Notes: a model not told the origin generated them from the sequence alone. A DNA stretch of 12,664 nt from Pontimonas sp. (GCA_021741925.1 JAIOWW010000024.1:1-12664), one strand, 5' to 3'; positions 1 through 6,883 are shown, numbered from the stretch's first letter. Translations and numbers: made by a program.

Positions 1-589
1 CTCGCAGCAGGATGGTGGCGATGGCTCCCAGGGCAACGGCAAACACGGGTGCCATTCCCAGAGCACCCAGACCCCACACCAGCCAGCCCCCGGCAAAGGC
101 AATGACGGCATAGAGCTGGTAGCTGGAGACCACCCAGGGAATCTCATTGACCAGGATGTCTCGGATCATGCCTCCAAACGCGGCGGTTACGACTCCCATT
201 AGGGTCGCCACCAGCGGTGTTGCGCCAGACTCCAGCGCTATCTGTGTTCCTGATGCCGCAAACAATCCCAACCCCACCGCGTCTGGCCATTGCATGGCCT
301 TCGCGGTGGGTTCGATGTGTTGAGAGCGCATAAAGACTGGCCCCACGATTGCCAGGGCAAGAACCGCCCATACCCAACCCTCGTTAGCCACCCAAAAGAA
401 GGGCCCCCGATCCAGAAGGACGTCGCGCAGGGTTCCCCCACCAAAGGCGGTCAAGAATGCAATGACGGCAACGCCGACGACATCGAGCCGTTTGGTGGCC
501 CCGGCGAGAACTCCCGATGCCGCAAAAGCCAGTACGCCGATTCCTTCGAGAATCAGCAACGCGAGAGCGAGGGTGTCGGGACCTAGCAC
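1..589 (-). CDS. TRIC/UPF0126-family membrane channel (YadS/YicG-like), C-terminus cut by window edge
   Basis: A multi-span inner-membrane protein of the TRIC (trimeric intracellular cation channel) / UPF0126 family. Bacterial members have been linked to cation or glycine passage. The reading frame gives 196 residues, and the window edge probably removes the last 10-30. Two internal repeats each carry the family hallmark, GGGTLRDVL near residue 54 and GGMIRDIL near residue 140, set between hydrophobic helices. Start: an in-frame TAG lies only six codons upstream of the GTG at 589, so this GTG is the only early start. There is no strong ribosome site. The gene begins 15 bases after the dehydrogenase stop, so it is probably the last visible gene of the operon and may depend on readthrough of ribosomes. 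Its link to the catabolic genes is by position only. Family assignment is secure; substrate is unknown. Confidence 0.88.
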   Translation of the reverse strand, partial: MLGPDTLALALLILEGIGVLAFAASGVLAGATKRLDVVGVAVIAFLTAFGGGTLRDVLLDRGPFFWVANEGWVWAVLALAIVGPVFMRSQHIEPTAKAMQWPDAVGLGLFAASGTQIALESGATPLVATLMGVVTAAFGGMIRDILVNEIPWVVSSYQLYAVIAFAGGWLVWGLGALGMAPVFAVALGAIATILLR

Positions 590-604
590 GGGGCGTGATC
601 GTCC

Positions 605-1351
605 CTACACATGGGGCATGCCCGCAACATAGAGCACCTGGCCGGTGACAAAAGAGCTGTCGGGGGAGGCGAAGAAGGCGATTGCGTTGGCGACGTCGTC
701 GGGTGTTCCGGTGCGACCCACAGAGGTGTGGGCTGCGGCTGCGGCCAAGAACTCGTCAAAAGCCATCCCCACACGCTCGGCTGTCGCCCTCGTCATCGCC
801 GTTTCAATAAAGCCCGGCGCCACCGCGTTGACCGTGACACCAAATTTTCCCAGCTCCATCGCCAGAGTCTTGGTGAATCCTTGAATACCGGCTTTCGCGG
901 CGGAATAGTTTGCTTGCCCTTTGTTACCCGTCGCCGAGGTGCTCGAGACGTTGATGATTCGTCCAAAGCCGGCGCTCACCATATGGAACTGCACTCCTCG
1001 TGACATGAGAAAGGCCCCGGTCAGGTGAACATCCATGACGGTGGCCCAGTCCAAGGCGCTCATGTTGCGCAGCGAGTTATCCCGCAACACTCCCGCGTTG
1101 TTGACCAATACCGCGGGAGCCCCCATTTCTCGGGCAATCTCCTCGACCACCTCGTTCACCGCATCTTCCTGGGTCACATCCAGCTCGAAGCCCTGAGCAC
1201 TACCGCCTGCCGCAGTAATGTGTGCCGCAGTCTCAGCGGCGGCTTCCAGATTCATATCCAGTGCGGCGAGCGCGTAGCCCTCGGAGGCGAGGCGCACTGC
1301 GGTGGCGCGACCAATACCGCCACCCGCTCCGGTAACAAGGGCTACTCTCAT
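605..1351 (-). CDS. Short-chain dehydrogenase/reductase, probable NAD-dependent 3-hydroxyacyl-CoA dehydrogenase
   Basis: A classical SDR of 248 residues, the usual length. The cofactor loop TGAGGGIG is at residues 7-14, Asp58 lies in the DVT element, NNAG is at 84-87, and the catalytic set is Ser136, Tyr149 and Lys153 (YSAAK). Asp32 at the end of the second beta strand is the feature that usually favours NAD(H) over NADP(H). That fits an oxidative, catabolic role better than fatty-acid synthesis. It resembles FabG-like and 3-hydroxyacyl-CoA dehydrogenases (BadH or HSD10 type). Its ATG overlaps the TetR stop by four bases (ATGA), so the two are translationally coupled. Beside a CoA ligase and a crotonase it most plausibly oxidises the hydroxyacyl-CoA made by hydration; this is inference. 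The fold is certain, the substrate is not. Confidence 0.9.
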   Translation of the reverse strand: MRVALVTGAGGGIGRATAVRLASEGYALAALDMNLEAAAETAAHITAAGGSAQGFELDVTQEDAVNEVVEEIAREMGAPAVLVNNAGVLRDNSLRNMSALDWATVMDVHLTGAFLMSRGVQFHMVSAGFGRIINVSSTSATGNKGQANYSAAKAGIQGFTKTLAMELGKFGVTVNAVAPGFIETAMTRATAERVGMAFDEFLAAAAAHTSVGRTGTPDDVANAIAFFASPDSSFVTGQVLYVAGMPHV

Positions 1352-2025
1352 GCGATCTCCGGGGTCGGGAGTGTCAGGGTCCAGATGTCATTGATGGTGT
1401 CAATCAACCAGGTAGGTGTCCCGGGCGTGGAGCTTGGTCCTGCTTGCAACAGGGATCGGACCAGGTCCACATGAATGTCGGCCACTTGCAGAGCGCTGAA
1501 TCGACCGGAGGGGGAGAACCACCTGGCAACCCCCGAGCACATCTCCAGAATGCCCAAGCGCGCAGCGCTCACATCTGGCACTGAGTACTGCCCACTGGCA
1601 ACACCCTGGGTCACCACATCGGCGTAGAAGGATTCATACCGGTCACGCAGTGACACCACCTCGGCTCGGGATTTTTCATCGAGGGCGCCCACCTGGTCAT
1701 CGACCACGCTGGAAGCTTCCGGGCTGAGCGCGTGAGTGATGACGTGCATTCTCACGAGGGCGTCGAGTCGCTGATCAGGGTCCTCCACTCTGTCGCGAAT
1801 AATGTGGGCCGCGGAGAGCAAACGGGTGAGAGCCGAGGTCATGATTTGGGCGAGGAGTTTCTCTTTGCTGCCGTAGTGGTAGAGATTTGCGGTCGAAATG
1901 CCGGCCTTGGCAGCAATATCCCGGATGCCGGTGCCGTGAAATCCACGTTCGGCGAACAGCTTGAGTGCGCACTGCAGGATCCGCTCGTGCGTGCTGTTAA
2001 TGACGGGGGCAGAGGCGTCACTCAT
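1348..2025 (-). CDS. TetR-family transcriptional regulator
   Basis: A 225-residue one-domain-plus-ligand-domain repressor, typical of TetR. The N-terminal helix-turn-helix spans about residues 14-60: RILQCALKLFAERG, then GIRDIAAKAGISTANLYHY as the recognition region. The C-terminal 160 residues are helical and should hold an effector pocket, plausibly an acyl-CoA or the free acid, as in FadR/PaaR/KstR-type TetR proteins. The ATG at 2025 has a CAGGAG site six bases upstream. The gene sits between the ligase and the dehydrogenase in the same operon, so it probably autoregulates the operon. The palindrome at 6851-6870 beside the operon promoter is the best operator candidate seen. Effector and sites are inferred. 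Confidence 0.92.
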   Translation of the reverse strand: MSDASAPVINSTHERILQCALKLFAERGFHGTGIRDIAAKAGISTANLYHYGSKEKLLAQIMTSALTRLLSAAHIIRDRVEDPDQRLDALVRMHVITHALSPEASSVVDDQVGALDEKSRAEVVSLRDRYESFYADVVTQGVASGQYSVPDVSAARLGILEMCSGVARWFSPSGRFSALQVADIHVDLVRSLLQAGPSSTPGTPTWLIDTINDIWTLTLPTPEIA

Positions 2026-2051
2026 CGAGCGCTCCTGATCCCGGGGTTCAT
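2022..2051 (-). CDS. Possible 9-residue leader peptide upstream of TetR
   Basis: In the 39-base gap between the ligase stop and the TetR start there is an ATG at 2051, preceded by GAGGAG four bases upstream. It opens a nine-codon reading frame (MNPGIRSAR) that ends in TGA, overlapping the TetR ATG as ATGA. The layout is what one expects for a coupling mini-cistron that feeds ribosomes into the regulator start. It is too short for homology and could be chance, although both the ribosome site and the exact stop/start overlap are present. Confidence 0.3.
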   Translation of the reverse strand: MNPGIRSAR

Positions 2052-2064
2052 AATGCTCCTCAGA

Positions 2065-3702
2065 TTACTGTGTGGCGGTGTGTGGGGTTGTGGTATCAAT
2101 CGCCCTGGTGAGAAGGTCAGCAATGTCGAGTTCGTTCTTGAGCAGACGCTCTGAGGCGGACCTGGGCAGGGATTCGACCAACACCCAGTAGCGAGGGATC
2201 TTGAACGGTGCTAAGTCATCCTGACATCGGGCTCGAAGCGACGAAATTAGGTCTTCGTGACGAGAGACATCGGCCAGAACCCTAGAGTCCTGGGGGACGA
2301 CAACGGCGAAGACCTCTTCGCCGCGGAGCTCGTCAGGAACCCCCGCCACAGCGACCGACCCCACTTCGTCATAACTACTGAGAGTGTCTTCTACTTCGAC
2401 TGCTGCGATATTTTCACCGCTCCGGCGAATCATGTCTTTGGAGCGTCCCCGGTGATAGAGCCTGCCCTGTTCGTCGCGCTCCACGAGGTCGCCTGTAGCA
2501 AACCAGCTGTCCCGGAAGGCGGACCGGGTGGCCTCAGGATTCTGAAAGTACTCCCTCATCATCCCGGGGCCTGCAAGATAGAGCTCGCCGATAGTTCCCG
2601 GAGCGCACGGCTCACCGTTCTCATCTACCACCAGAGCATCGCGGTGTGGGCGAGGAATCCCCAAACACCCACTCCCCACCAGCTCCGCGCTCATCTCGGG
2701 TGTCACGTAGATGTCGGCTCCGGTTTCCGTCATACCGAATGCTTCTAACCAGGGAACTCCCCAGCGTTCCTCGAGTGCTCGGTGAATCCCGGGAGGGATT
2801 GCCGAGGCTTCGATGACCCGGACCCGGTGGTTTTTGTCATCTGGATCCTCGGGCATCTTGAGCAACAGAGTGGGCATTAGCCCGAGGCCATAAAAGTAGG
2901 TAACTCCGTAGTGTCGGACCCGCGCCCAGAAGGTGCTGGGGTGAAAGCCATCCAAAAGAATCAGTTCACACCCGCCATAGAGAGCCGCACTGACGTTCCA
3001 CTGCGGGTCGATGTAATAAAACGGTTGAGCGGTGAGCATGACATCCTCGGGACCAAGATGTGGGAAGTCCTCCACCAGGGTGTGACTGATGGCCAGCCAG
3101 TAGTCGTGGCCGAGCACACAGCCTTTGGGTTTGCCAGTGGTTCCCGAGGTGAATTGAATGTTGGCGGCAAACCCTGTGGTCTCAACATCACCCACAGGGG
3201 CGGGGGACCCTGCACCCTTAGTGTCGGAAACAAGGGTCCCGAGGTCAACGATGGGGAAGCGTTCCTGATCGATAATGCTCATTGCGTTCTCTAGGAGGGA
3301 CGATGAGACGACCACGGCAGTGGGAGACCCCAGGCTCAACACGTGAGAGATGTCGTGGGAGCCGTAGCGGGGATTTAGGGGAATCATGGTCATTCCCCTC
3401 CGGGTGAGGGCGAGCCAGGTGAGGGGGAAATCAAGCGTGTTGAGTGACATCACGGCGATGGTGTCACCGGGGACAGCTCCGGTCCTCGCCATAATGGCCT
3501 CGCCCAAAGCGAAGGAACGGTTATCGATCTCTTCGAAGGTGAGCTCGTCACCGCTCAGCTCAATCTGCCACGCACGTTTATGCGGCCAACGGCGGGATGC
3601 GCGACGTATCAGGCCATCGAGGGAGCTGACACCTCCCTCCAGAGAAATGTTCTCCCGGGCTAGTGAGGGTGAGGGGAGACCTGGAGCATTAGTCACGACC
3701 AC
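2065..3702 (-). CDS. AMP-forming acyl-CoA ligase, carnitine/crotonobetaine-CoA ligase-like (CaiC type)
   Basis: A class I adenylate-forming enzyme of 545 residues that should activate a carboxylic acid to its CoA thioester using ATP. Motifs: the ATP loop TSGTTGKPKG at 185-194, GMTETG at 323-328, TGD at 403-405, and the hinge region YHRGRSKDMIRRSGENI at 416-432. The RRSGENI form of the hinge is typical of CaiC-like ligases. Oddity: near the C-terminus the A10 motif, normally PRTxTGK, reads PRSASER, so Arg519 stands where the catalytic Lys is expected; Lys522 lies three residues later. The start is GTG at 3702 or GTG at 3696; either overlaps the crotonase stop (14 or 8 bases), implying coupling. 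The family is certain. The substrate is unknown; an unsaturated or zwitterionic acid is suggested by context only. Confidence 0.9.
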   Translation of the reverse strand: MVVTNAPGLPSPSLARENISLEGGVSSLDGLIRRASRRWPHKRAWQIELSGDELTFEEIDNRSFALGEAIMARTGAVPGDTIAVMSLNTLDFPLTWLALTRRGMTMIPLNPRYGSHDISHVLSLGSPTAVVVSSSLLENAMSIIDQERFPIVDLGTLVSDTKGAGSPAPVGDVETTGFAANIQFTSGTTGKPKGCVLGHDYWLAISHTLVEDFPHLGPEDVMLTAQPFYYIDPQWNVSAALYGGCELILLDGFHPSTFWARVRHYGVTYFYGLGLMPTLLLKMPEDPDDKNHRVRVIEASAIPPGIHRALEERWGVPWLEAFGMTETGADIYVTPEMSAELVGSGCLGIPRPHRDALVVDENGEPCAPGTIGELYLAGPGMMREYFQNPEATRSAFRDSWFATGDLVERDEQGRLYHRGRSKDMIRRSGENIAAVEVEDTLSSYDEVGSVAVAGVPDELRGEEVFAVVVPQDSRVLADVSRHEDLISSLRARCQDDLAPFKIPRYWVLVESLPRSASERLLKNELDIADLLTRAIDTTTPHTATQ

Positions 3703-4474
3703 CCCAGTAGCTCTCTCGTGTGGTCCGAAGTTCTGGTGAGTTGAGTGTGTGACGGGCGTGCTCGACTTCGAGATCCATCGTGCCGGACAAGCCCAACTCC
3801 CCGGAGTCTCCGATCGCTCTCTTGGCCATGCTGAGTGACTCCTGGGGAAGGGCCAACAGGCGATTCACCAGGGCCTCTCCGGCGTCGGCAAGACTTCCCT
3901 CTGGTGTCACCTGTGACACCAATCCCCACTCTTTGGCGGTGAGAGCGTCGAGAGTGTCTCCGAGCATCATGAGCTGCTTCGCTCGGTGCAACCCCACCGT
4001 GAGGGGGAGGAGATAGGAGCCCCCGCCGGTGACGGAAAGACCGACAGAGACCTCGGGGAAAGCTATGTGGGCGGAGTCCCCAGCAATAATCACATCGCAG
4101 GCGAGCGCCAGTTCAGCTCCAGCGCCGAGGGCATAGCCGTGAATAAGCGCAACGCTGGCGAGGCTGGGAGTGGTGAGGCGCTGCGTGATGCCTTGCAGAG
4201 TAGCGAGGTGAGCCTCTGATTCGGGGGAACCTGGCTCGGGGTCTTGCTCTTTGAGATCGTGCCCCGCGCAAAACGCCCGACCTGCTCCGTTGATCAATAC
4301 GACCCGAACTGACTCAGCGAGAGCTCGATCGAGTGCGGTCAGGAGGTCCGAGGCGAGAGCGGGGGAGATGGCGTTGAGCCGCTCTGGCCGATTCAGGGTG
4401 ATGCGGGCAACCCCGTTCTCCTGCTGGTAGTTCACAAAGGTGAGAACACCTGTGTCATTTTTGGTCGTCATCAT
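3689..4474 (-). CDS. Enoyl-CoA hydratase/isomerase family protein (crotonase fold)
   Basis: A crotonase of 261 residues from the chosen start, the normal family size. The oxyanion-hole segment FCAGHDL is at 68-74, and the HGYALGAGAELALACD segment starts at 112. Glu121 and Glu141 match the two catalytic glutamates of true enoyl-CoA hydratases (rat Glu144 and Glu164), so hydration of a 2-enoyl-CoA is chemically plausible. It resembles CaiD, BadK and PaaF-type enzymes. Start: a TTG at 4489 would overlap the ATPase stop, but a ribosome site at 4478-4482 lies between that TTG and two tandem ATGs at 4474 and 4471, which makes one of those ATGs the real start. The C-terminus overlaps the ligase start. 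Substrate is inferred from its neighbours. Confidence 0.9.
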   Translation of the reverse strand: MMTTKNDTGVLTFVNYQQENGVARITLNRPERLNAISPALASDLLTALDRALAESVRVVLINGAGRAFCAGHDLKEQDPEPGSPESEAHLATLQGITQRLTTPSLASVALIHGYALGAGAELALACDVIIAGDSAHIAFPEVSVGLSVTGGGSYLLPLTVGLHRAKQLMMLGDTLDALTAKEWGLVSQVTPEGSLADAGEALVNRLLALPQESLSMAKRAIGDSGELGLSGTMDLEVEHARHTLNSPELRTTRESYWGGRD

Positions 4475-4477
4475 GAA

Positions 4478-4482
4478 CTCCT
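4478..4482 (-). promoter_or_regulatory. Ribosome-binding site deciding the crotonase start
   Basis: AGGAG on the minus strand lies three bases before ATG 4474 and six before ATG 4471. It falls inside the extended frame that begins with TTG 4489, which argues against the longer start. The six-base spacing slightly favours 4471. Confidence 0.65.
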
Positions 4483-4485
4483 GGG

Positions 4486-5226
4486 TCAATGCTCGCTAAT
4501 TTGCCGGAGGAATGCTTGAGCTCGCTCCGTTTGTGGGTTGTCCAGGACTTCTGAGGGCGGGCCAGACTCGGCAATCCCGCCGTCGGCCAAGAGAGTGACA
4601 GTGTCAGCCACTTGTCGAGCAAAACGCATCTCGTGGGTGACAATCACCATGGTCATACCGTCGTCCGCTAGTTGGCGCATGACCTGAAGGACTTCCCCAA
4701 CAAGTTCAGGGTCGAGCGCAGAGGTGGGCTCGTCAAAAAGCATGAGTTTGGGCTCCATGGCGAGTGCTCGCGCGATAGCGACGCGCTGCTGTTGGCCTCC
4801 TGAGAGAGCACTGGGATAGCTGGAGATTTTGTCACCAAGCCCCACCCTTTCGAGGATAATGACTCCACGCTCTCTGGCGGATTTCGCATCCAGACCGGAC
4901 ACAATCTGCGGGGCAAGGGTCACATTCTCAAGCGCTGTCAGGTGCGGGAACAGGTTGAACTGCTGAAAGACCATCCCCACATGCTCACGCATGTGGTTGA
5001 GGGGCTTTTCCTTGTACTCGAGTACTTCACCATCGATTTCGACTGTCCCCGAATCCAAACGTTCCAAACCGTTGATGCATCGAAGCAGGGTCGACTTTCC
5101 CGCTCCTGAGGGGCCAACGAGGACAGAGACCTCTCCCGGCTTCACGGAAAAGTCGATGGAATTGAGCACCATGGTGGACCCGAAGGTTTTGACGGCGTTG
5201 GTGATGCGAACTCGAGGTGTGGCCAC
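4486..5226 (-). CDS. Polar amino acid-type ABC transporter ATP-binding protein (GlnQ/HisP-like)
   Basis: The ATPase subunit of a PAAT-family importer, 246 residues. It powers uptake by the permease encoded just upstream. Walker A GPSGAGKST is at 38-46, the Q-loop Gln at about 88 (VFQQFNLFPHLT), the signature LSGGQQQ at 141-147, Walker B LMLFDEP at 161-167 with the following TSALDP, and the switch His at 198. All catalytic motifs are intact. The start is GTG at 5226, two bases after the permease TAG, with only a weak G-rich ribosome site, so translation is probably coupled. Its own stop overlaps the region of the crotonase start. Sequence motifs place it firmly in the amino-acid uptake subfamily, but such ATPases do not fix substrate. 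Confidence 0.95.
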   Translation of the reverse strand: MATPRVRITNAVKTFGSTMVLNSIDFSVKPGEVSVLVGPSGAGKSTLLRCINGLERLDSGTVEIDGEVLEYKEKPLNHMREHVGMVFQQFNLFPHLTALENVTLAPQIVSGLDAKSARERGVIILERVGLGDKISSYPSALSGGQQQRVAIARALAMEPKLMLFDEPTSALDPELVGEVLQVMRQLADDGMTMVIVTHEMRFARQVADTVTLLADGGIAESGPPSEVLDNPQTERAQAFLRQISEH

Positions 5227-5228
5227 GA

Positions 5229-5879
5229 CTAACCCCGCTTTCCGTAGTAGCGCTCAACCCGCTGGGCGACAAGAGTCATGATGCCAACAACGGCCAGATA
5301 GTAGATGCTGACGATCGTGTAGAAGGTGAGCGGTTGGAACGATGCCGCTGAAAGTCGTTGTGCGGTGAGGAAGAGCTCCTCCACGGTGATGAAGGCAGCC
5401 ACCGAGCTGTCTTTGAGCGACAGGATGGCTTGGTTCGCGAGAGCTGGCACAACAACCCGCAGAGCTTGTGGGCTCACCACCTTGCGTAAGGTTTGCACGC
5501 GCGACATTCCCAGTGATCGGGCTGCTTCAGTTTGGCCCTTCGGAACGGAAGACAGACCGGAGCGGAAAATTTCTGCCATGTACGCGGAGGTGTGAACGCT
5601 CAAACCAATGGTGGCGGCGGTGAAGGCATCGACCCGAATGATGCTGACGATGCCGAAGTAGATAACGAAGAGCAGCGCGATCAGGGGCATTCCTCGCACA
5701 ATGGCCAGGTATGTGTTGGCGAGCCAATTCAGTGGCTGAAACCGGGACACCTTCATGCCGAGGACGATGAGCCCGAGAATCACAGAGAACACAATGGTGA
5801 GACCGGTCAAGGCCAAGGTGATGAGCAAGCCTTGACCAAAGATCGGAGCGCTTCTGATGAACGCCTCAATGAATTCCAT
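5229..5879 (-). CDS. Polar amino acid-type ABC transporter permease
   Basis: An integral membrane permease of 216 residues with several hydrophobic spans (for example ITLALTGLTIVFSVILGLIVL). The cytoplasmic EAA loop reads EAARSLGMSR, the coupling site for the ATPase. The size and motif match HisM/HisQ/GlnP-type permeases. Only one permease gene is present, so the transporter is probably a homodimer. Start: the frame is open further upstream to 5936, but that extension runs through the hairpin at 5902-5938. The ATG at 5879 (MEFIEAF) has AAGGAG at good spacing and gives the normal N-terminus. It is preceded by the binding-protein gene and followed two bases later by the ATPase gene. Confidence 0.94.
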   Translation of the reverse strand: MEFIEAFIRSAPIFGQGLLITLALTGLTIVFSVILGLIVLGMKVSRFQPLNWLANTYLAIVRGMPLIALLFVIYFGIVSIIRVDAFTAATIGLSVHTSAYMAEIFRSGLSSVPKGQTEAARSLGMSRVQTLRKVVSPQALRVVVPALANQAILSLKDSSVAAFITVEELFLTAQRLSAASFQPLTFYTIVSIYYLAVVGIMTLVAQRVERYYGKRG

Positions 5880-5901
5880 ATCGGTCTCCTTCTGATAACC
5901 A

Positions 5902-5938
5902 GAGTGTGTGGCCGCCTCCAGGCGGCGGCCACACACTC
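5902..5938 (-). promoter_or_regulatory. Intercistronic stem-loop between binding-protein and permease genes
   Basis: A perfect 15-base inverted repeat, GAGTGTGTGGCCGCC and its complement (5902-5916 and 5924-5938), with a seven-base loop. It starts eight bases after the binding-protein stop and ends about 20 bases before the permease start. No run of U follows it on the minus strand, so it is not a standard terminator. Such structures after binding-protein genes (malE-malF, hisJ-hisQ) protect the upstream mRNA from 3' decay or stop part of the transcription, giving excess binding protein. That role is inferred here. Confidence 0.8.
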
Positions 5939-5945
5939 AGGCTAA

Positions 5946-6734
5946 TTACTTGCTGATGTCTTGACCGAAGTACCTGTTGGAGATTTCGGCATACACACCA
6001 TTGGACAAGATGGTGTCCAGGGCGTCACTAATCTCAGCGAAGAGCTCAGGGTTGTCCTTAGCGACAGCAATCGCTGCACTGTCGGGGGCGATGTCGCCGC
6101 CGACAGCCTTGATGTCCAGTCCGGATTCGTTGGCTGCATAGAAGCCACCAAGTCGAACCGTGATGGCGGCGTCAATTCGACCATTAGAGACGTCGTTCAG
6201 AGCGTCAATGTCGGCCTGGTAGGTACGAACTTCTCCCACGCCATCGAGGCCGTTAGCGAGGTCCTCGAACCATGTTCCCAGAGCAACACCGACGACAGCG
6301 TCGTTGAGGTCCTCAGGGCCCGTGAGGGTGGAGTCGTTTGCGACGAACAACACCGCACCGTTCTCGTAGTAGTTCTTGGTGAAGTCGACCTGCTCTTTAC
6401 GCTCATCGGTGGCCGTCATTGAACCAATGATGGTGTCGAAGCGTCCGCTGGTCAGACCAGCGATCAGAGTGTTGAAGGCACCGGTAACGGGAGCAGCCTC
6501 GAGTCCCATCTCGTCTGCGATGGCTTCACAGATTTCGATGTCAAAGCCGATCAAGTTGTTGTCGGTGTCGCGGTAACTAAAGGGGGGGTACTCACCACTG
6601 GATGCACAAGCGAGTTCGCCTGAGGCCACGGTGTTGGATGCTGCACAACCGGTCAAAACCATGACCGAAGCGCCAGCGAGGGCAAGAGCGCTCATAAGAG
6701 TCTTCTTGCTCATCTTTCCTAAACGGTTTTCCAT
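5946..6734 (-). CDS. ABC transporter substrate-binding lipoprotein, family 3 (amino acid type) with an atypical ligand pocket
   Basis: A surface-anchored binding protein of 262 residues that should deliver ligand to the permease. A lipoprotein signal ends in VLTGC, with lipidated Cys30. The family-3 signature GFDIEICEAIADEM is at 63-76, Arg112 in TATDERKEQVDFT matches the Arg that grips the ligand carboxylate, and GVALGTWFEDL is near 149. At the GRIDAAITVR element, the Asp that binds the alpha-amino group in HisJ and GlnH (GRxDAxxxD) is Val193 instead. The ligand is therefore probably a carboxylate without a standard alpha-amino group; this is inference. The ATG at 6734 has a strong GGAGG six bases upstream; an internal ATG at 6713 is weaker. 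First gene of the operon, behind a likely promoter at 6884-6912. Confidence 0.93.
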   Translation of the reverse strand: MENRLGKMSKKTLMSALALAGASVMVLTGCAASNTVASGELACASSGEYPPFSYRDTDNNLIGFDIEICEAIADEMGLEAAPVTGAFNTLIAGLTSGRFDTIIGSMTATDERKEQVDFTKNYYENGAVLFVANDSTLTGPEDLNDAVVGVALGTWFEDLANGLDGVGEVRTYQADIDALNDVSNGRIDAAITVRLGGFYAANESGLDIKAVGGDIAPDSAAIAVAKDNPELFAEISDALDTILSNGVYAEISNRYFGQDISK

Positions 6735-6778
6735 TTCTCTCCTCCGTGTGATTGCTTCCGTGTCTGGAAGTGCAGGTA

Positions 6779-6814
6779 GAGCAGCCGTCTGTGGGATTCT
6801 CCCGCTGACTGCTC
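6779..6814 (-). other. Nested stem-loop in the leader of the binding-protein operon
   Basis: In the roughly 140-base untranslated leader there is an eight-pair stem (6779-6786 with 6807-6814, one G-U pair) enclosing a smaller GGGA/TCCC hairpin at 6793-6803. Further down, a short CTTCC/GGAAG hairpin precedes the ribosome site. I recognise no known riboswitch and no T-box motif. A regulatory leader is possible but unproven. Confidence 0.3.
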
Positions 6815-6850
6815 TGTCTGCGGAGCCTCTAGTAACCCTCTCTCCATCAG

Positions 6851-6870
6851 GTGATCGATCGATCGATTAC
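6851..6870. promoter_or_regulatory. 20-bp palindrome, candidate operator (TetR site)
   Basis: GTGATCGATCGATCGATTAC is identical to its reverse complement except for one symmetric base pair. It lies about 14 bases downstream of the -10 box at 6884-6889, so a bound dimer would block transcription start or early elongation. Size and symmetry fit a TetR-family operator, and the operon itself encodes a TetR protein. The binding protein is inferred, not shown. Confidence 0.5.
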
Positions 6871-6883
6871 TAAGGTTGTCACG

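Noticed and set aside
611..1003. Long plus-strand frames across the dehydrogenase and neighbouring genes (611-1003, 1025-1474, 1732-2154 and similar)
   Set aside because: They are antisense shadows of well-supported minus-strand genes and lack ribosome sites or recognisable domains.
5880..5936. Extended permease start
   Set aside because: The extension is the 15-bp hairpin read as codons; the real ribosome site is just before 5879.
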